Positions 10,092 to 21,599 of a DNA stretch of 64,000 nt are shown in pieces; within the stretch, counting starts at the first letter, position 1; every line of letters starts with the position of its first letter. A program made the translations under genes and the position numbers. The stretch comes from Atherix ibis. Its lineage: Eukaryota > Arthropoda > Insecta > Diptera > Athericidae. The stretch covers positions 66,523,088 to 66,587,087 of the forward strand of contig OY282610.1 in the NCBI GenBank assembly GCA_958298945.1. The letters run 5' to 3'. Under the pieces are notes generated by a model that saw nothing but the letters and a program-made list of their open reading frames with translations, was not told where the DNA came from and did not search any database.

Positions 10092-10790
10092 TCAGAGGTA
10101 TAAGCTTACCTCCGCTGTTTGGTCATAGATGGCGTGAAGGAGTATATTAAGCTACCATGGGCACGCAATACTTTTTTTTTATGAGTTTAAAATCTGTCAA
10201 CATTAATCAGTGCACATTGTCAGTAATTTCGTACAACAACATAAATTTTTCCTTTGGTAATCATGTCTAGTTTTGTGCCAGAAAAAGTGCTTATGCGGGA
10301 AGCTCTGCTTTTCTACTTCAATTTAAAGAAATCAGCTGCCGAATCGCATTGAATGCTTATGGAGGCCTATGGTGACAGTGCTTTATCGGAAACAATGTGC
10401 CGAGATTGGTTTCGTCGGTTCAAAGACGGCAATTTTGACTTTTGGAACAAGCAGCGTGAAAATCGGCCTAGGAAGGTTGAGGACCATCAATTGCAGGCTC
10501 TTTTGGACGAAGACGATATCCAATCGCAAAAAATGCTCGCCAGACAAAAAAGAAAGTCGTTCCTGCATCGGATTGTGGCAGGCAATGAAAAGTGGATATA
10601 TTTCGAGAATCCTAAACGCAAGAAATCGTGGGCTGATCCTGGCCAACCATTAACATCTTCCCAAAGACCAAATCGCTTCGGACGGAAGACGACTCTGTGC
10701 GTTTGAGGGGATCAGCAGGGTATCATCTACTATGAGATGTTGAAACCTGGTGAAACTGTCAATTCCTACCGAAATCTTATTTACGTGTGC
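10092..10790 (+). mobile_element. mariner family F copy F1, 3'-truncated
   Basis: The left end (aggtataagcttacctccgc, then tgtttggtcatagatggcgtg) matches the right terminus of copy F2 at 39803. The transposase starts at 10264 (SSFVPEKVLMREALLFYFNL) and is interrupted by a TGA near 10351. It continues DSALSETMCRDWFRRFKDGN, RPRKVEDHQLQALLDEDD, then jumps from KMLA to RQKRKSF, a deletion of about 48 codons removing the second helix-turn-helix. The first catalytic Asp is replaced by Asn (AGNEKWIYF). The copy ends after KPGETVNS, so the other two catalytic residues are absent. F1 serves as the unrearranged reference for the start region of F2. Confidence 0.85.
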
Positions 10791-12756
10791 TTTCCAGTGT
10801 AAGATACTGGTAACGATTAGTTCTAGAATTTTAAACTTTAGTTTATTATTACGGTTCACATTTGTCCGGATTAATAAAGGTCTAATTTTAAGACAAACAC
10901 ATGGAAATTTTAACAATTTATTAGTATTCGTGTTTATATCGAAATCCTTTCAAAAACTCGAAGTTGTTGTTCCATCGTAAAAATAATTTTTTTTTTTAAT
11001 TTCAATTAATCTAAAAATAATTATAGTAATTATATTTTGTTAGCTAGAATTAAATATTTCTCATTCTATTTTGTCCATTATTCTCGAAATGTTTACATAT
11101 AATTTGTAAGTGCGTTCAATTTATTAATAAACAATATTTTATAGTTAAAAGTCTTCTTCGAATTGTAATAGTTTCCTATGAATTATTATATAAGCAAGCC
11201 GAATTTCTTCTATTAATAATTTTCCAATTTTCCCCTTCTTTTTCTCGTTTTCTTTTTATTTCAACTGTATGAGTGGAATGAATATATAAGTTCACCTATA
11301 ATGGAATATATTTTGTAAATATAATATTTTAGTGCTTTACTAATTTTCTATAATTTTTGTGTGGTTTTTCTTTTGTGCTTTATCAAAGTAAATCTCAATA
11401 TTTTAAATGAGTATGAGTTAAAGTGTTGATAAAAGTATGTCAGATGTTCGAATGTTTATAAGAAAGAGAAGTTTTCGATAGTTAAATTTTCGATTATTTT
11501 TGTTTACATGAGGATTTTCACCTGTGCGATTGAACAAAAATCGAAAGCTTGGTGGGAGATGCTTGAGACGATTCGATAAGAAATTGAATCGTGTAGAAAT
11601 TTTTGCCGATCACCGGACATTGCTCGTACGCTCGGTTAGATTTTTCACTTATTGATTCACCAGCAAATATGTAACTAATCATTTTATTATAATACAATTT
11701 ATTATAATATTTAAAAAAAAAATCTTAAAATTAAAAAAAAGGAAAAGTATAATAATTTTGGTAGGTTTTTTTTTTGTTTTCTAAAAAATATAGTTTTAGT
11801 AAAATTCTAAAAAATCAATTTTACGTGTCCGATTTAACTTAAAAGCGGTTACAAAAATATTTACTTGCAATAATAGATCGAGAATGAAAAAGGTTTCCAA
11901 CATTTTTTTTTTTTTTTTAATAAATTTTTGAATTTTTATTCTTGTGACTTTTATTAATTGCTTCAATTACGTATTATATATTGTGTTTAATCATAAAATT
12001 TTCATCTTTCTGCTAGAATAAATAAAAATAATTTAAAAATAAAAGCAATTTCCTAATGCATCGTAAAAAAAGTCACTTTTCAATTTTAGTTTCAGTTGGT
12101 TTTTATAATCAAATCGTAAATTCTTAAGTGATTAAAAAAAATTAAGTATAGAAAAATTTATTGAATTTTTGCCATTGTGTGTGTGTGCGTGTTTTATAAT
12201 AAACAACTTGAAAAAAAAATCCAAAAAAAAAAATTAAATTAAAATGAAAAATGATCAAACTCGAACTGTTCGAAATTGTGATAAACGTAAACTGTTCGAA
12301 TCGTGTGCGGTGCATAACTTTTTGTATAAGAATTTATAAATAATAATAATTCTTAACTACACGTACTCGTATCTTTATATAATACTCGTAGTTGAACAAA
12401 TAATTATATTTGAATAAAGTTTGTAATAAAAAATAATTACAATTGTTGTATAGTGTGAAGAGAAAACAAATCAAATAATACCAAGTGAACTTAATTAATT
12501 CGTCCTAGCAGTAAGGATAATCATTTTAGGCCTAGCACAATTTTAAATGATTTATAAAATTGGAAAATAATGGAATAATTTATAAACAAGAAAAATGTGT
12601 AAATGTGTTTTTAGGAAATAATGCAAAAAGCTTACAGTTTTTTTTTGTTGTCATTTACCAGTTTATCCCATATGACTTAAGAGTTAATGGGTTCCGTGGC
12701 CACTCTAGATTAAAGTTTCATTTGTAATAATAGGATAAGCAGAAATGAAATTTCAT
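10791..12756. other. AT-rich intergenic stretch, no gene seen
   Basis: About 2 kb, very AT-rich with many A and T runs. No convincing reading frame, RNA gene or repeat family member was found. Confidence 0.5.
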
Positions 12757-13422
12757 TTGTTTTGGCTCGTCTTCGATTTTTGCTCATTCCAAATAATGGA
12801 TCAAAGAATCTGCTGCGGGAACAAGAAAAAGTCACAGTGGGCCAGATCTGGGGAATACGGTGGCTGCGCCATTATTAGTGTGTTGTTTTTGCCAAAACTT
12901 CGCGTATAAGCAACGATGCGTGTGCAGGGACGTTATCATGATGCAAAAGCCAATTTTTGTTTCTGGCGGATTGCTTCGCGCAACTTGCGCATAACTTGCA
13001 GGTAATATTCCTTATTGACCGTTCTACTCTGTGGCAAGAACTCATGATGCACCACGCTCCTGCAATCGAAGAAAACTGTAAGCAAAACGTTCACATTCGA
13101 CCGAACTAGGCGCGCTTTTTTCGGTCTTGGCTCGTACGGCAGCTTCCATTGGGATGATTGAGTTTTGGTTTCCACGACCATAAACCCATGATTCGTCACC
13201 AGTTATAACCCTCTGGAGTCGAAAATAGGCAAAAATCGAAGACGAGCCAAAACACGAGCAAGCAAAGCAGCTGTCAAAAATTAACTGAACTTTCAAAATG
13301 GGCGAACTTGTTGGCATAAGTGAGAGATAAGAGTACCAACATAACGCCATAAAAAAATCGAACATCGAATATACGTAACCCGCGGAAATTCAACATTCAC
13401 GATACTTTTTGAACAGACCTCG
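12757..13422 (-). mobile_element. mariner family D long-inverted-repeat derivative D2, left end truncated
   Basis: The right end is the family D 5' terminus (rc cgaggtctgttcaaaaagta) next to TA at 13423-13424. Going left, the 5' UTR and a short coding stretch lead to the middle of the transposase (GDESWVYG, VVHHEFLPQ), read on the minus strand. The left end then carries ttttggctcgtcttcgattt, which belongs to the 5' part of the family and is here inverted, followed by the same junction (...aatggatcaaagaatctg) found in D3. The outermost ~110 bp of that inverted arm are missing. The shared junction shows that D2 and D3 descend from one rearranged ancestor. Confidence 0.85.
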
Positions 13423-13751
13423 TATTGTATATTCGATGGGAATTGGACCGATTAGGTTGGTCCATGTCATATGTATGATATTTTTGATATTTTGTGTGGG
13501 TAGCTCGCTAAAAAATATTTTAAATATTTACTTTGTACATGGTGTGGTAGAAAAATGGTGAAAATAGTGGAGGCTATTTCAACTAAAATCGCCTTCAGAT
13601 TCCCAGTTACACTCAGCACCACGTGGTTTTGATCTTAGGGAACAAAATATCAGTTGAATCGGGGCTTAAAGAACTACAGGAATTCATTTTTGCGACAAAT
13701 ATTTGGGATGAATATGGTCGTGTGATAGTCTGTGATCTTAAGGGGGATTTG
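13423..13751. other. Unassigned sequence between transposon relics
   Basis: About 330 bp with no recognised homology; the open frame at 13623-13805 runs into antisense mariner B sequence and is not a gene. Confidence 0.4.
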
Positions 13752-13885
13752 AACTTGTATGTGATCTCGCATTACGCTGTTGGAACACTATACCTTTCCT
13801 ATTGACCAATTCTGGGCATTTTTCTTTAAGTGAATCATTCAATTTGTCTAACTGATGACAGTACACTTCAAAATTGATCATTGTG
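13752..13885 (-). mobile_element. mariner family B internal fragment
   Basis: A 134-bp stretch closely matches 37764-37893 of copy B2 (cattacgctgttggaacact, then cctttcctattgacc), the region just before the second catalytic Asp, read on the minus strand. Both flanks are unrelated. Confidence 0.8.
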
Positions 13886-14167
13886 ACGTGACTTGGAAAA
13901 TTTTCGGCTAATAAACCAAAAGTTTATCGTGTTGTGTGGCTTGTAGAACCGCTTTATTGAAACCACATATGATCCTTATTAACATCATTAAACTCCGACC
14001 GGAAAAGATTGGTTAATATTCGCCCATAGCGTCCACAATCGGCGGTAATTGTCTTTCCTTCTTCATTTGCAAAGAAATACAGCCCAGCGACATCTTCAGA
14101 CCAAATTTTTATTTTTGACGTTTCTACAGAGACAGAGCAATTTATCTCACGTTGCAGACCGGTCAGT

Positions 14168-14245
14168 TGGCTGCCTAGATCGTGCGATTTGACGCCTCTA
14201 GACTATTTTTCAATGGGGCTGCGTGAAGTCACTAAGGTTCGTTTT
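14168..14245 (+). mobile_element. DD41D (rosa-like) mariner, small fragment
   Basis: The plus strand reads WLPRSCDLTPLDYF and, after a one-base shift, WGCVKSL, the block around the third catalytic Asp of DD41D mariners. The preceding 250 bp probably belong to the same relic but are too decayed to read. Confidence 0.55.
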
Positions 14246-15041
14246 TGGTAAGATGTGGACATTTTTCTATATTTTTTGTTTTTTTTTACCATTGACCACT
14301 CAAACCAGACTCAAGTTTCAAGGCTAATTAGTATTGGCCAGTAAAAATTTATATTTTTACAAGAATAATAAAAAAAATTATTATTTTTATTTAATACTTC
14401 TTCCTATTTATACATAATATGAAGTAAAGTACCTAATGTATTGGACATAATGAAACTACTATTGATGCGCTTAAGTGAATTCGAAGCACACCATTACAAA
14501 GCATTATAAATATTTGGTAGCGAAAATAAATATTCTTCAAAAAGGGAATCCCGCAAATTTTACTATTTAAATTGGAGTATCTTAGCTTAAGTACACTTAG
14601 ACCAAAGTTATCTATTAATCACTATGCGAAAATAAACGATAAAGGAATGCCCTTTTAAGGTGTTCAAATTTCAGACTTCCACGTTATTATAACGCATTAA
14701 TAATTTGTATGTTGACCTCATGTTTGAGTAGGTGAGTTATCTACTATAAAAGTTTTAAATATGTGCATTCGTTAAATGTACATAAACTCTTTAACTTCTA
14801 ATGGAATGCTCCTTTTACAAAAGGACACACTGGAGAATGTAGATACATAATTTTTCGTAGAAATAATAAAATTCGCTTTTAAATAACATTTATACGAGGT
14901 ATAAAATGAGAGTGATCTGATAATACTGTGATATCTTCCTTATAGTGTAGTGTGTGCGTTAATCTTTTTGAGAGGAAAGCCTTGTCGGTTAACTAACTAC
15001 ACGACCCTATAAAAATGGAACATTGCCATCAGATTTGTATT
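14246..15041. other. AT-rich intergenic stretch, no gene seen
   Basis: About 800 bp without recognised coding, RNA or repeat signatures. Confidence 0.45.
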
Positions 15042-15105
15042 TACGAGGGTCGTTCAATAAGTCCTTAGAAAAAGATGAAAAAAACTGTTTTTTAAACAAA
15101 AATTT

Positions 15106-16155
15106 TTATTTTTTAACATAATCTCCTTTTAGCTCTATACACTTTTCCAACCGTTTTTCCAAAATTTTTATCCCGTCCAAAAAATAGGATTTCGGAAGTT
15201 CTGCAAAATACTCATCCGTTTGAGCAATGACGTCCTCGTTGTAAGTGAACCGTCGCCCACCAAGCCATTTCTTCAGATTGAGGAAAAGAAAATAGTCACT
15301 CGGGGCCAAATCTGGTGAATAAGCGGGATGCTGCAACAATTCCATTCTCAATTCCACAATTTTGGCCATGGAAACAGCGCAGGTGTGCACACGCGCATTG
15401 TCCTGATGCAAGAGGATTTTTTTCTTCTTCAGATGGGGGCGTTTCTCTTTGATTTCCTCGCTCAACCGTTGCAATAACGACGCGTAATACGCTCCTGTTA
15501 TTGTTTTTCCTTTTTTCAAGTAGTCGATAAAAATGATGCCCTGCGAATCCCAAAAGACCGTGGCCATCACCTTGCCGACCGATGGCACAGTTTTTGCCTT
15601 GTTCGGAGCCCGTTCACTCTTGAAAATCCACTGTGATGACTGTCTCTTCGTTTCTGGAGTGTAGTAGTGTATCCAGGTTTCGTCCACAGTGACATATCGA
15701 CGAAGGAATTCGGCAGGATTGCGATGAAAGAGTGCCAACATAGCCTCAGAGTCCACTACACGATTGCGCTTATTCTCCTCTGAGAGCAAACGCGGCACCC
15801 ATCTTGCCGAAATTTTTTTCACAGACAATTTTTCATGCAAAATTGAAGCGACTGTACCTTGTGATATGCCCGTGGCCTCAACTAATTCGCGCACTTTAAT
15901 TCGCCGATCGTTCAAAATCAGATCGTGGATTTTGTCGATGATTTCAGGAGTAGACACCTCAACTGGGCGTCCTGAACGATGTTCATCTTTTGTGGATGAA
16001 CGGCCACGTTTAAATTCATTCACCCAATTGTAAACCGTCGCAAACACAGGTGCAGATGTGCCATGCACTCCATCCAACTCGGCTTTGATTTCTTTCGGGC
16101 TTAAGCCTTTCAAATGGAGATGTTTGATGACAGCCCTAAACTCGCTTTTTTCCAT
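15106..16155 (-). CDS. mariner transposase, apparently intact (DD34D)
   Basis: Cut-and-paste transposase of 349 residues, the normal mariner size. I chose the start at 16155 (MEKSEFRAVIKHLHLKGL) because it matches mariner N-termini and the sister copy; the open frame runs 31 codons further upstream into the UTR. Features in order: first helix-turn-helix (residues ~5-55), SGRPVEVSTPEI, second helix-turn-helix (RELVEATGISQGTVASIL), linker WVPRLL (WVPHEL-type), YVTVDETWIHYYTP with catalytic Asp 1, VFWDSQGIIFIDYL, HQDNARVH with Asp 2, and YSPDLAPSDYF with Asp 3 exactly 34 residues later. All three catalytic residues are present, so activity is possible but untested. C2 differs by a stop, a one-base frameshift and two 12-bp deletions. 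Confidence 0.92.
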   Translation of the reverse strand: MEKSEFRAVIKHLHLKGLSPKEIKAELDGVHGTSAPVFATVYNWVNEFKRGRSSTKDEHRSGRPVEVSTPEIIDKIHDLILNDRRIKVRELVEATGISQGTVASILHEKLSVKKISARWVPRLLSEENKRNRVVDSEAMLALFHRNPAEFLRRYVTVDETWIHYYTPETKRQSSQWIFKSERAPNKAKTVPSVGKVMATVFWDSQGIIFIDYLKKGKTITGAYYASLLQRLSEEIKEKRPHLKKKKILLHQDNARVHTCAVSMAKIVELRMELLQHPAYSPDLAPSDYFLFLNLKKWLGGRRFTYNEDVIAQTDEYFAELPKSYFLDGIKILEKRLEKCIELKGDYVKK

Positions 16156-16212
16156 TGTTATGCACAAATAAATGCCGTTAACTTTAATCGACGATAGAAA
16201 TTGACCTACGCT

Positions 16213-16248
16213 ATGGATCGAGCTTTCCTGTCGAAAAGCTCGATCCAT
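16213..16248. repeat. 14-bp inverted repeat in mariner C1 5' UTR
   Basis: Arms atggatcgagcttt (16213-16226) and aaagctcgatccat (16235-16248) with an 8-nt loop. The sister copy C2 has only the right-hand version; at the left-hand place it has unrelated sequence of about 29 bp. The left arm in C1 therefore looks like an inverted copy of its neighbour that replaced the original. Confidence 0.9.
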
Positions 16249-16302
16249 ACACTACGAGCTCAATTCTCGGATTTTCTAAGGACTTATTGAACGACCCTCG
16301 TA

Positions 16303-18005
16303 GCTTGATATGAAATTTCGAAATTCGAGTACATGTTTTTGGTTGGCCGGGAAACAGTGAAATACAAAACTCGATCAGGAATGCCTCCAACATTAAAAAC
16401 TGATGAAAAATTGGAACCTTTAATGGACTTACTATTAATATTTTTTTGTTGTTGTTATAAATAAGTCCTTGAAAGGTGCTTCGCTTCAGCTCGTACATTG
16501 CAGAGACTTGGATGCTACACCATAATAACACGTTTTCCCATATGTTTATCCCTATTAATGAATATTTGCGAAAAAAGGGATTCATATGGTTCCCTAGCAC
16601 CCTATTCACCTAATCTAAGGCTGTGTAAAATTTTTTCTGCGCCAAGATCTAAGAACACTTGAGAGGACATCCTACTGGTACTGTCGACTATATCCAAATG
16701 ACTGTACTTCCAGTACCAACTACGAAGAGTGGGAATAATGTCCCTGTTTCTAACATTCAATTGGGCAGCAATGTATATCGTCAAAAGCGAAAGAATTCAA
16801 ATTGATATATGACAATAAAAAAAAAATCACTCCACTCACCAAAAAATCAACAATCTCATTACTTTTCTGTCTCATATCGTATATATACTATATAAATGTT
16901 TAAATTATGAACATTTGACCTTAAACCAATTTGATAATAAATATTTTATTTTAAAAACTGATTAGATATGTAGTAGCTAATTGATTGTTTTTTTTTGTAT
17001 ATGTTTGAATTTTAAAAGTTTGATAAGGAAAAGAAAAGAGCAAGTAAATTTTTCCAATTGTTTTTTTTCTTTTATAAACTAAATGATTTTTGTAAACTTG
17101 TCTGCGAAGGATTTTATTTTTAAAATTAAATTGAAATAAATAAAAAAGTTGAAAATTATTTCTATAAAGATCTTAAAATTCTTCTTCAGATATAGTATGA
17201 TAATTTTATATTATTTAGTAATTTTCATAAATAATTTTGTTTAAAATTTTTAAAAATATTTTATTTAAAAAATAAATGTACAAAAATCAAATATCAATTT
17301 TCGATAAGTACGCAAAAAATCGTACAAACATTAAATTTGTTCAATATTCTCCAAAAAAAAAAAAAAAATAAGATTTATGTATAATAAAAAAAATAAGTTA
17401 TTTAAACAAAATAAGTGCACAATAATTAATTGAGTGTAAATATAATAAAGAAATTTGCTAATTTATTTATTTCTTTAGAGTCAGTTAACCGAAATGTTCT
17501 AATTGTCTATCCGCGGGCATAAGATTTACGCAGATTTTTCTGTTGATTTCTCTTTCCAATAATTTAATTATTTTCTTTTCTTTTTATTTGTATTTTTTGT
17601 TGTTGATTTTCTTCTAAATTTATTGTAATATCAAATTAAAATCGTTTGAATCGAATTATTTAATATTTTTTATCTCTTTCATATTCAAAAGGAATAAATC
17701 AAATGGAAAGAAAGGAAATCAATGAATGGAGTGTACGTTTTTATATAATTTAATCAAAAATTAAATAATAAATTAAATTTGAAGGTAATTTTAATTAATA
17801 CGATTAATCTTCTCCAATTTACAATTGGTTCTTGTTCGATATTGCGTAAAAATACAAAATATTTACAAAGAAAATGATCTAAATTTAAATTAACACATAG
17901 CCGTACATAATACACGTATTGTATACCGGTTGGGTTACGCCTATAAAACTATAGGCTTAATAGTGTGAAAAATGCTTAATTGGTACCACTGCTATTGTTA
18001 TAATA
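16303..18005. other. AT-rich intergenic stretch, no gene seen
   Basis: About 1.7 kb, extremely AT-rich, with long A or T runs. Nothing recognisable beyond chance frames. Confidence 0.5.
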
Positions 18006-18932
18006 TTAGATTATGGAACTCCTGGATAGGCTCCTACTTCATATTTCCGTATACAAGTCGCCATATTTACTCATGCCGGCGATAAATCAAACAACCTGTA
18101 TATTTATGTGGAGACATTTTTGTGTAGATATTACCTTACGCACACACATGCAAAATAACAGAAACGCCGTAAATCATTGCGGGCCAATTTTAAAGATCAG
18201 AAGAGTTTCGTTTCAAACCATTTTCATATGTTATGTAATGTCATTTATGCGTAAACAAATCGGATTTTTAAAATATTGCGAGTTTTGTTAATTGCTGGAA
18301 TTAGTTTTGGAACTATTTTAAAATATTATTTAATTATTTATTATATTTTCATTTTATTTATTAAAACAGACTTATAAAGTGGAAGAGCATATATTTAAAT
18401 ATCAATTGCAAGTTATTTGATTATATCAAAACAATTATGTGCACAAATAAAAATCCATTCCGAAAATGCAAAATGAATTAAATGAGAGATTATGATATTA
18501 TGTTTGAAATTTAAAACCACATCGGAACTTAGTAAATAAAAAATTTAATGTTAAAACAATCATTTGTAGATATTGAAAGCTTCATTATAATATAAATGTG
18601 TGTTTGTGAATTGAAATGGTAATTTAAATAGGCATTGTGCGTTTAAATTAAATTCAAAAATAAAGCAATAATTATTGTACGTAAAATATTACAGCAAGTT
18701 CTTAATAATATATAAGTGAATCGTGTACAACATTATAGCAGCTAAAGTACAAGATGTAAAATTTAATGTTCTTAAATAATTAACAACTAATATTCTAAAA
18801 AAAAAATTTAAAACAATATTATTTAGTAACTGCATTACAATATGGTCTGATAGAGTAAGCGAAAGCACAAAAGCAAACAAATTTATTATAATAATAAGCC
18901 TACCGAATATACTTTATTTATTTGAACACAAT

Positions 18933-19301
18933 AGCTGTATTCTATTGGACCAATTTTGTTACTCACAAGTACTTGCGAGTAGATGCCCAATGGAATGCAA
19001 AATTTACTGACAGCTGTAAAATATAACCTCAAAATAGTCAACAACAATACTGAGTTTACTCACACATAAACAATAAAAACTGAGTTTATTCACACATAAA
19101 CAATACTGACAAAAATATGACTCGTCAACATAACCAACGAACCCGCTAAGTCATCTATTTCCAGTTCGGGAACTAAAATACCCTACCGTAAATTGTATGG
19201 CATAACTACGCATGCGAACTACTCATTTGTTCGAGGTGGTGTAGATGATGACAGCTAGAACTACTCGTGAGTAGCAAAATTTTTCCCAATGGAATACAGC
19301 T
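18933..19301. mobile_element. MITE, copy 2, nested in P-like element E0
   Basis: Inverted ends starting agctgtattc; the interior (ctgacagctgtaaaatataa, cacacataaacaata, ccaacgaacccgctaagtc) matches the MITE at 28057. It is flanked by AAT on both sides (18930-18932 and 19302-19304). The P-like copy at 31650 has an uninterrupted acacaatgaaaacagc with one AAT, which is the paralogous empty site and fixes the boundaries. An internal 30-bp duplication lies at about 19050-19107. No coding capacity. Confidence 0.88.
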
Positions 19302-20149
19302 AATGAAAACAGCAATGGAAAACAGACTGAAAAATTCGTTCCCTTAAATTTTCTTACACACACTTTATGTACGCCGCCATTGAACTATTTTTTGGTAAAC
19401 ATTGAACTGGTAAAATCGCATTCGTTTATATTTATTACAAACTGACAAACTTTTCAGTTTTTAACCACTTTTTGGACCAAATAAATTATTAAAAACCAAT
19501 TAAACACATTATTAACTAAATTTTTGCTGATTTCTCTACTAAAAATGAAGATGTCAACTTTCCCGACTTCGTCATTCCGTTCAATGACCAGCAAACACTT
19601 GATTTTTTGAAATAAAAACTTCCTATTAAATATGATCAACAATATAACTATTTATAATATATAAATACTTACTTTTTCGTAAATACTTCAAAAAACATAA
19701 AAACTACACTTTCACTTGCACTTTCCGATAAGTGCCAAAAACAACAAAATTATGCAAGCATTTCGGTATGGTACCACTTTCATGGAGAATGGCAGTTTTT
19801 AAAACTCTCCGAAAGTCTACAAAATTGAAGCGCTTGATATTTAATTGATATTTACGAAATAAATAATAAACCTAAAATACAATTCCATTTCATATCAAAA
19901 GATTGTACAAAAAATAAAAATTGCCTGTTGTTGTTTTTAAATTATATTTTTTCTTGGAATAAGTGAATTAAAATAAATCGAAACTATGCTTTTACAATTT
20001 AATAAATTTCTATTACGAAAACTAGATATCAGTGTCATAATAGAAAAAAAATGTCTGTCATAATAGAAAAAAATCTATACAAAAGTGTGCAAACGTTACG
20101 ATTTCTCTCCGCTTCTGCAATAATTATGACAGAAAATTGCGTATACATA

Positions 20150-20976
20150 CGAGGTCTGTTCAAAAAGTATCGCGAATTTTGAATTTCCGCGGGTTACGTA
20201 TATTCGATTTCCGGGTTTTTTTGTGGCGTTATGTAGATACTTATCTCTCTCACTTATGCCGTCAAGTTCGGCCATTTTGAAAGTTCAGTTAATTTTTGAC
20301 AGCTGCTTTGCTTGCATGTGTTTTGGCTCGTCTTCGATTTTTGGCCATTCCAAAAAATGGATCAAAGAATCTGTTTCGGGAACAAGAAAAATTCACAGGG
20401 GGCCAGATCTGGGGAATACGATTAGTGTGTTTGGTCAAAAATTAGTGTGTTTGGCCAAAAATTCGCGAACAAGCAACGATGCGTGAGCAGGGGCGTTATC
20501 ATGGTGCAAAAGCCAATTTTTGTTCTTCCACAAATCCGGGCGTTTGTGGCGGATTACCACTTCTACAAATCCGGGTGTCTACCCTGTAGCAAGAACTCAC
20601 GATGCACCACGCCCCTGCAATCGAAGAAAACTGTAAGCAAAACCTTCACATTCGACCGAACTTGGCGGGCTTTTTTCGGTCTTGGCTCGTACGGCAGCTT
20701 CCATTGGGATGATTGAGTTTTGGTTTCCACGACCATAAACCCATGATTCGTCACCAGTTATGACCCTCTGGAGTCGAAAATAGGCAAAAATCGAAGACGA
20801 GCCAAAACACGTGCAAGCAAAGCAGCTGACAAAAATTAACTGAACATTCAAAATGGGCGAACTTGTCGGCATAATTGAGAGACATGAGTACCAACATAAC
20901 GACACAAAAAATCGAAAATCGAATATACGTAACCCGCGGAAATTCAAAATTCCCGATACTTTTTGAACAGACCTCG
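20150..20976. mobile_element. mariner family D derivative D3 with ~190-bp terminal inverted repeats
   Basis: Flanked by TA at 20148-20149 and 20977-20978. The right end is the normal 5' end of family D, with transposase remnants on the minus strand up to the GDESWVYG block. The left end is not the normal 3' end (compare D4, D5). It is an inverted copy of the same 5' end: 20150-20343 pairs with 20785-20976 at high identity. Between the arms lie part of the transposase (VVHREFLLQG etc.) and a junction (aatggatcaaagaatctg) shared with D2. P-like copies at 31046 and 35590 show the empty site. It is non-autonomous. Confidence 0.92.
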
Positions 20977-21020
20977 TATACGAAAATCTGAAGTACGGGC
21001 CTATCCAGGTAATCCTTAAT

Positions 21021-21599
21021 GCGAAATTCCTATATTGTACATATGAACTCACTTATTTCAAAGAGAAATATTATTTAATTATAACGACAGTTCACATTTA
21101 TATTAAATGGAATCGTATTTTCGTTTTTTTATTTATTTTATAAATATTGTATAAATCAAACAACTTGCGCATTGATTTTGTAAAATTTCGGAGAGTTTTA
21201 AGACTGCATTCTCCATGAAGTGATAGCGTACCGAACTTGGAGTATATTTAAGGTTTGTTTGCATTTGTAATTTTGATAAATATCGGATAAGTAGAATTTC
21301 AAGTTCATTATTATGTTATTTAATATTTAAGGTGTTTTTGAACGAGAAAAGATATCCATTTTCATAAATAGTTTTATTCGTAGAGCAATTTAAAAACAAT
21401 TTAATATTTAAATAGTGAAAAAATTTGGCAGAAACTACAATTTGTAATTTTGGAGGTGTTGGCGTATATTTCAGGTCAACGTTTTTTTTAAATAACTATT
21501 TAAATGAAATACAATTTAATAATTTATATTTTATTGATAGATTATATGATCTTTAGCATGCGAACATTTTCGCAGACTTCTGGTGTGTATTCAGCAATT
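21021..21599. other. AT-rich intergenic stretch, no gene seen
   Basis: About 580 bp. A block near 21190-21240 (aaaatttcggagagttttaa, then ctccatgaag) is an inverted match to the P-like interior, so part of another decayed P-like copy may be present. Confidence 0.4.

Larger units (their letters stand above)
15044..16300 (-). mobile_element. mariner family C, complete copy C1
   Basis: Both ends carry an identical 29-bp terminal repeat starting cgagggtcgttcaataagtc, flanked by TA at 15042-15043 and 16301-16302. The 1257-bp length is normal for mariner. The encoded transposase has no stop or frameshift. A sister copy (C2) lies at 36056-37317. The 5' UTR carries an inverted duplication at 16213-16248. 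Confidence 0.95.
18006..21020 (-). mobile_element. P-like DNA element E0, host to two nested insertions
   Basis: The left end (ttagattatggaactcctgg) and right end (ggcctatccaggtaatcctt) are inverted versions of each other and of the termini of copy E1 (33743-35637). Internal blocks (cttatgcgtaaa..., ctttcatggagaatgg..., ccatttcatatcaaaag) align with E1. Without the nested MITE (369 bp) and mariner D3 (827 bp) it is about 1.8 kb, like E1. The THAP exon seen in E1 is decayed here (around 19510-19600). No target duplication is obvious. Orientation is taken from E1. Confidence 0.8.
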
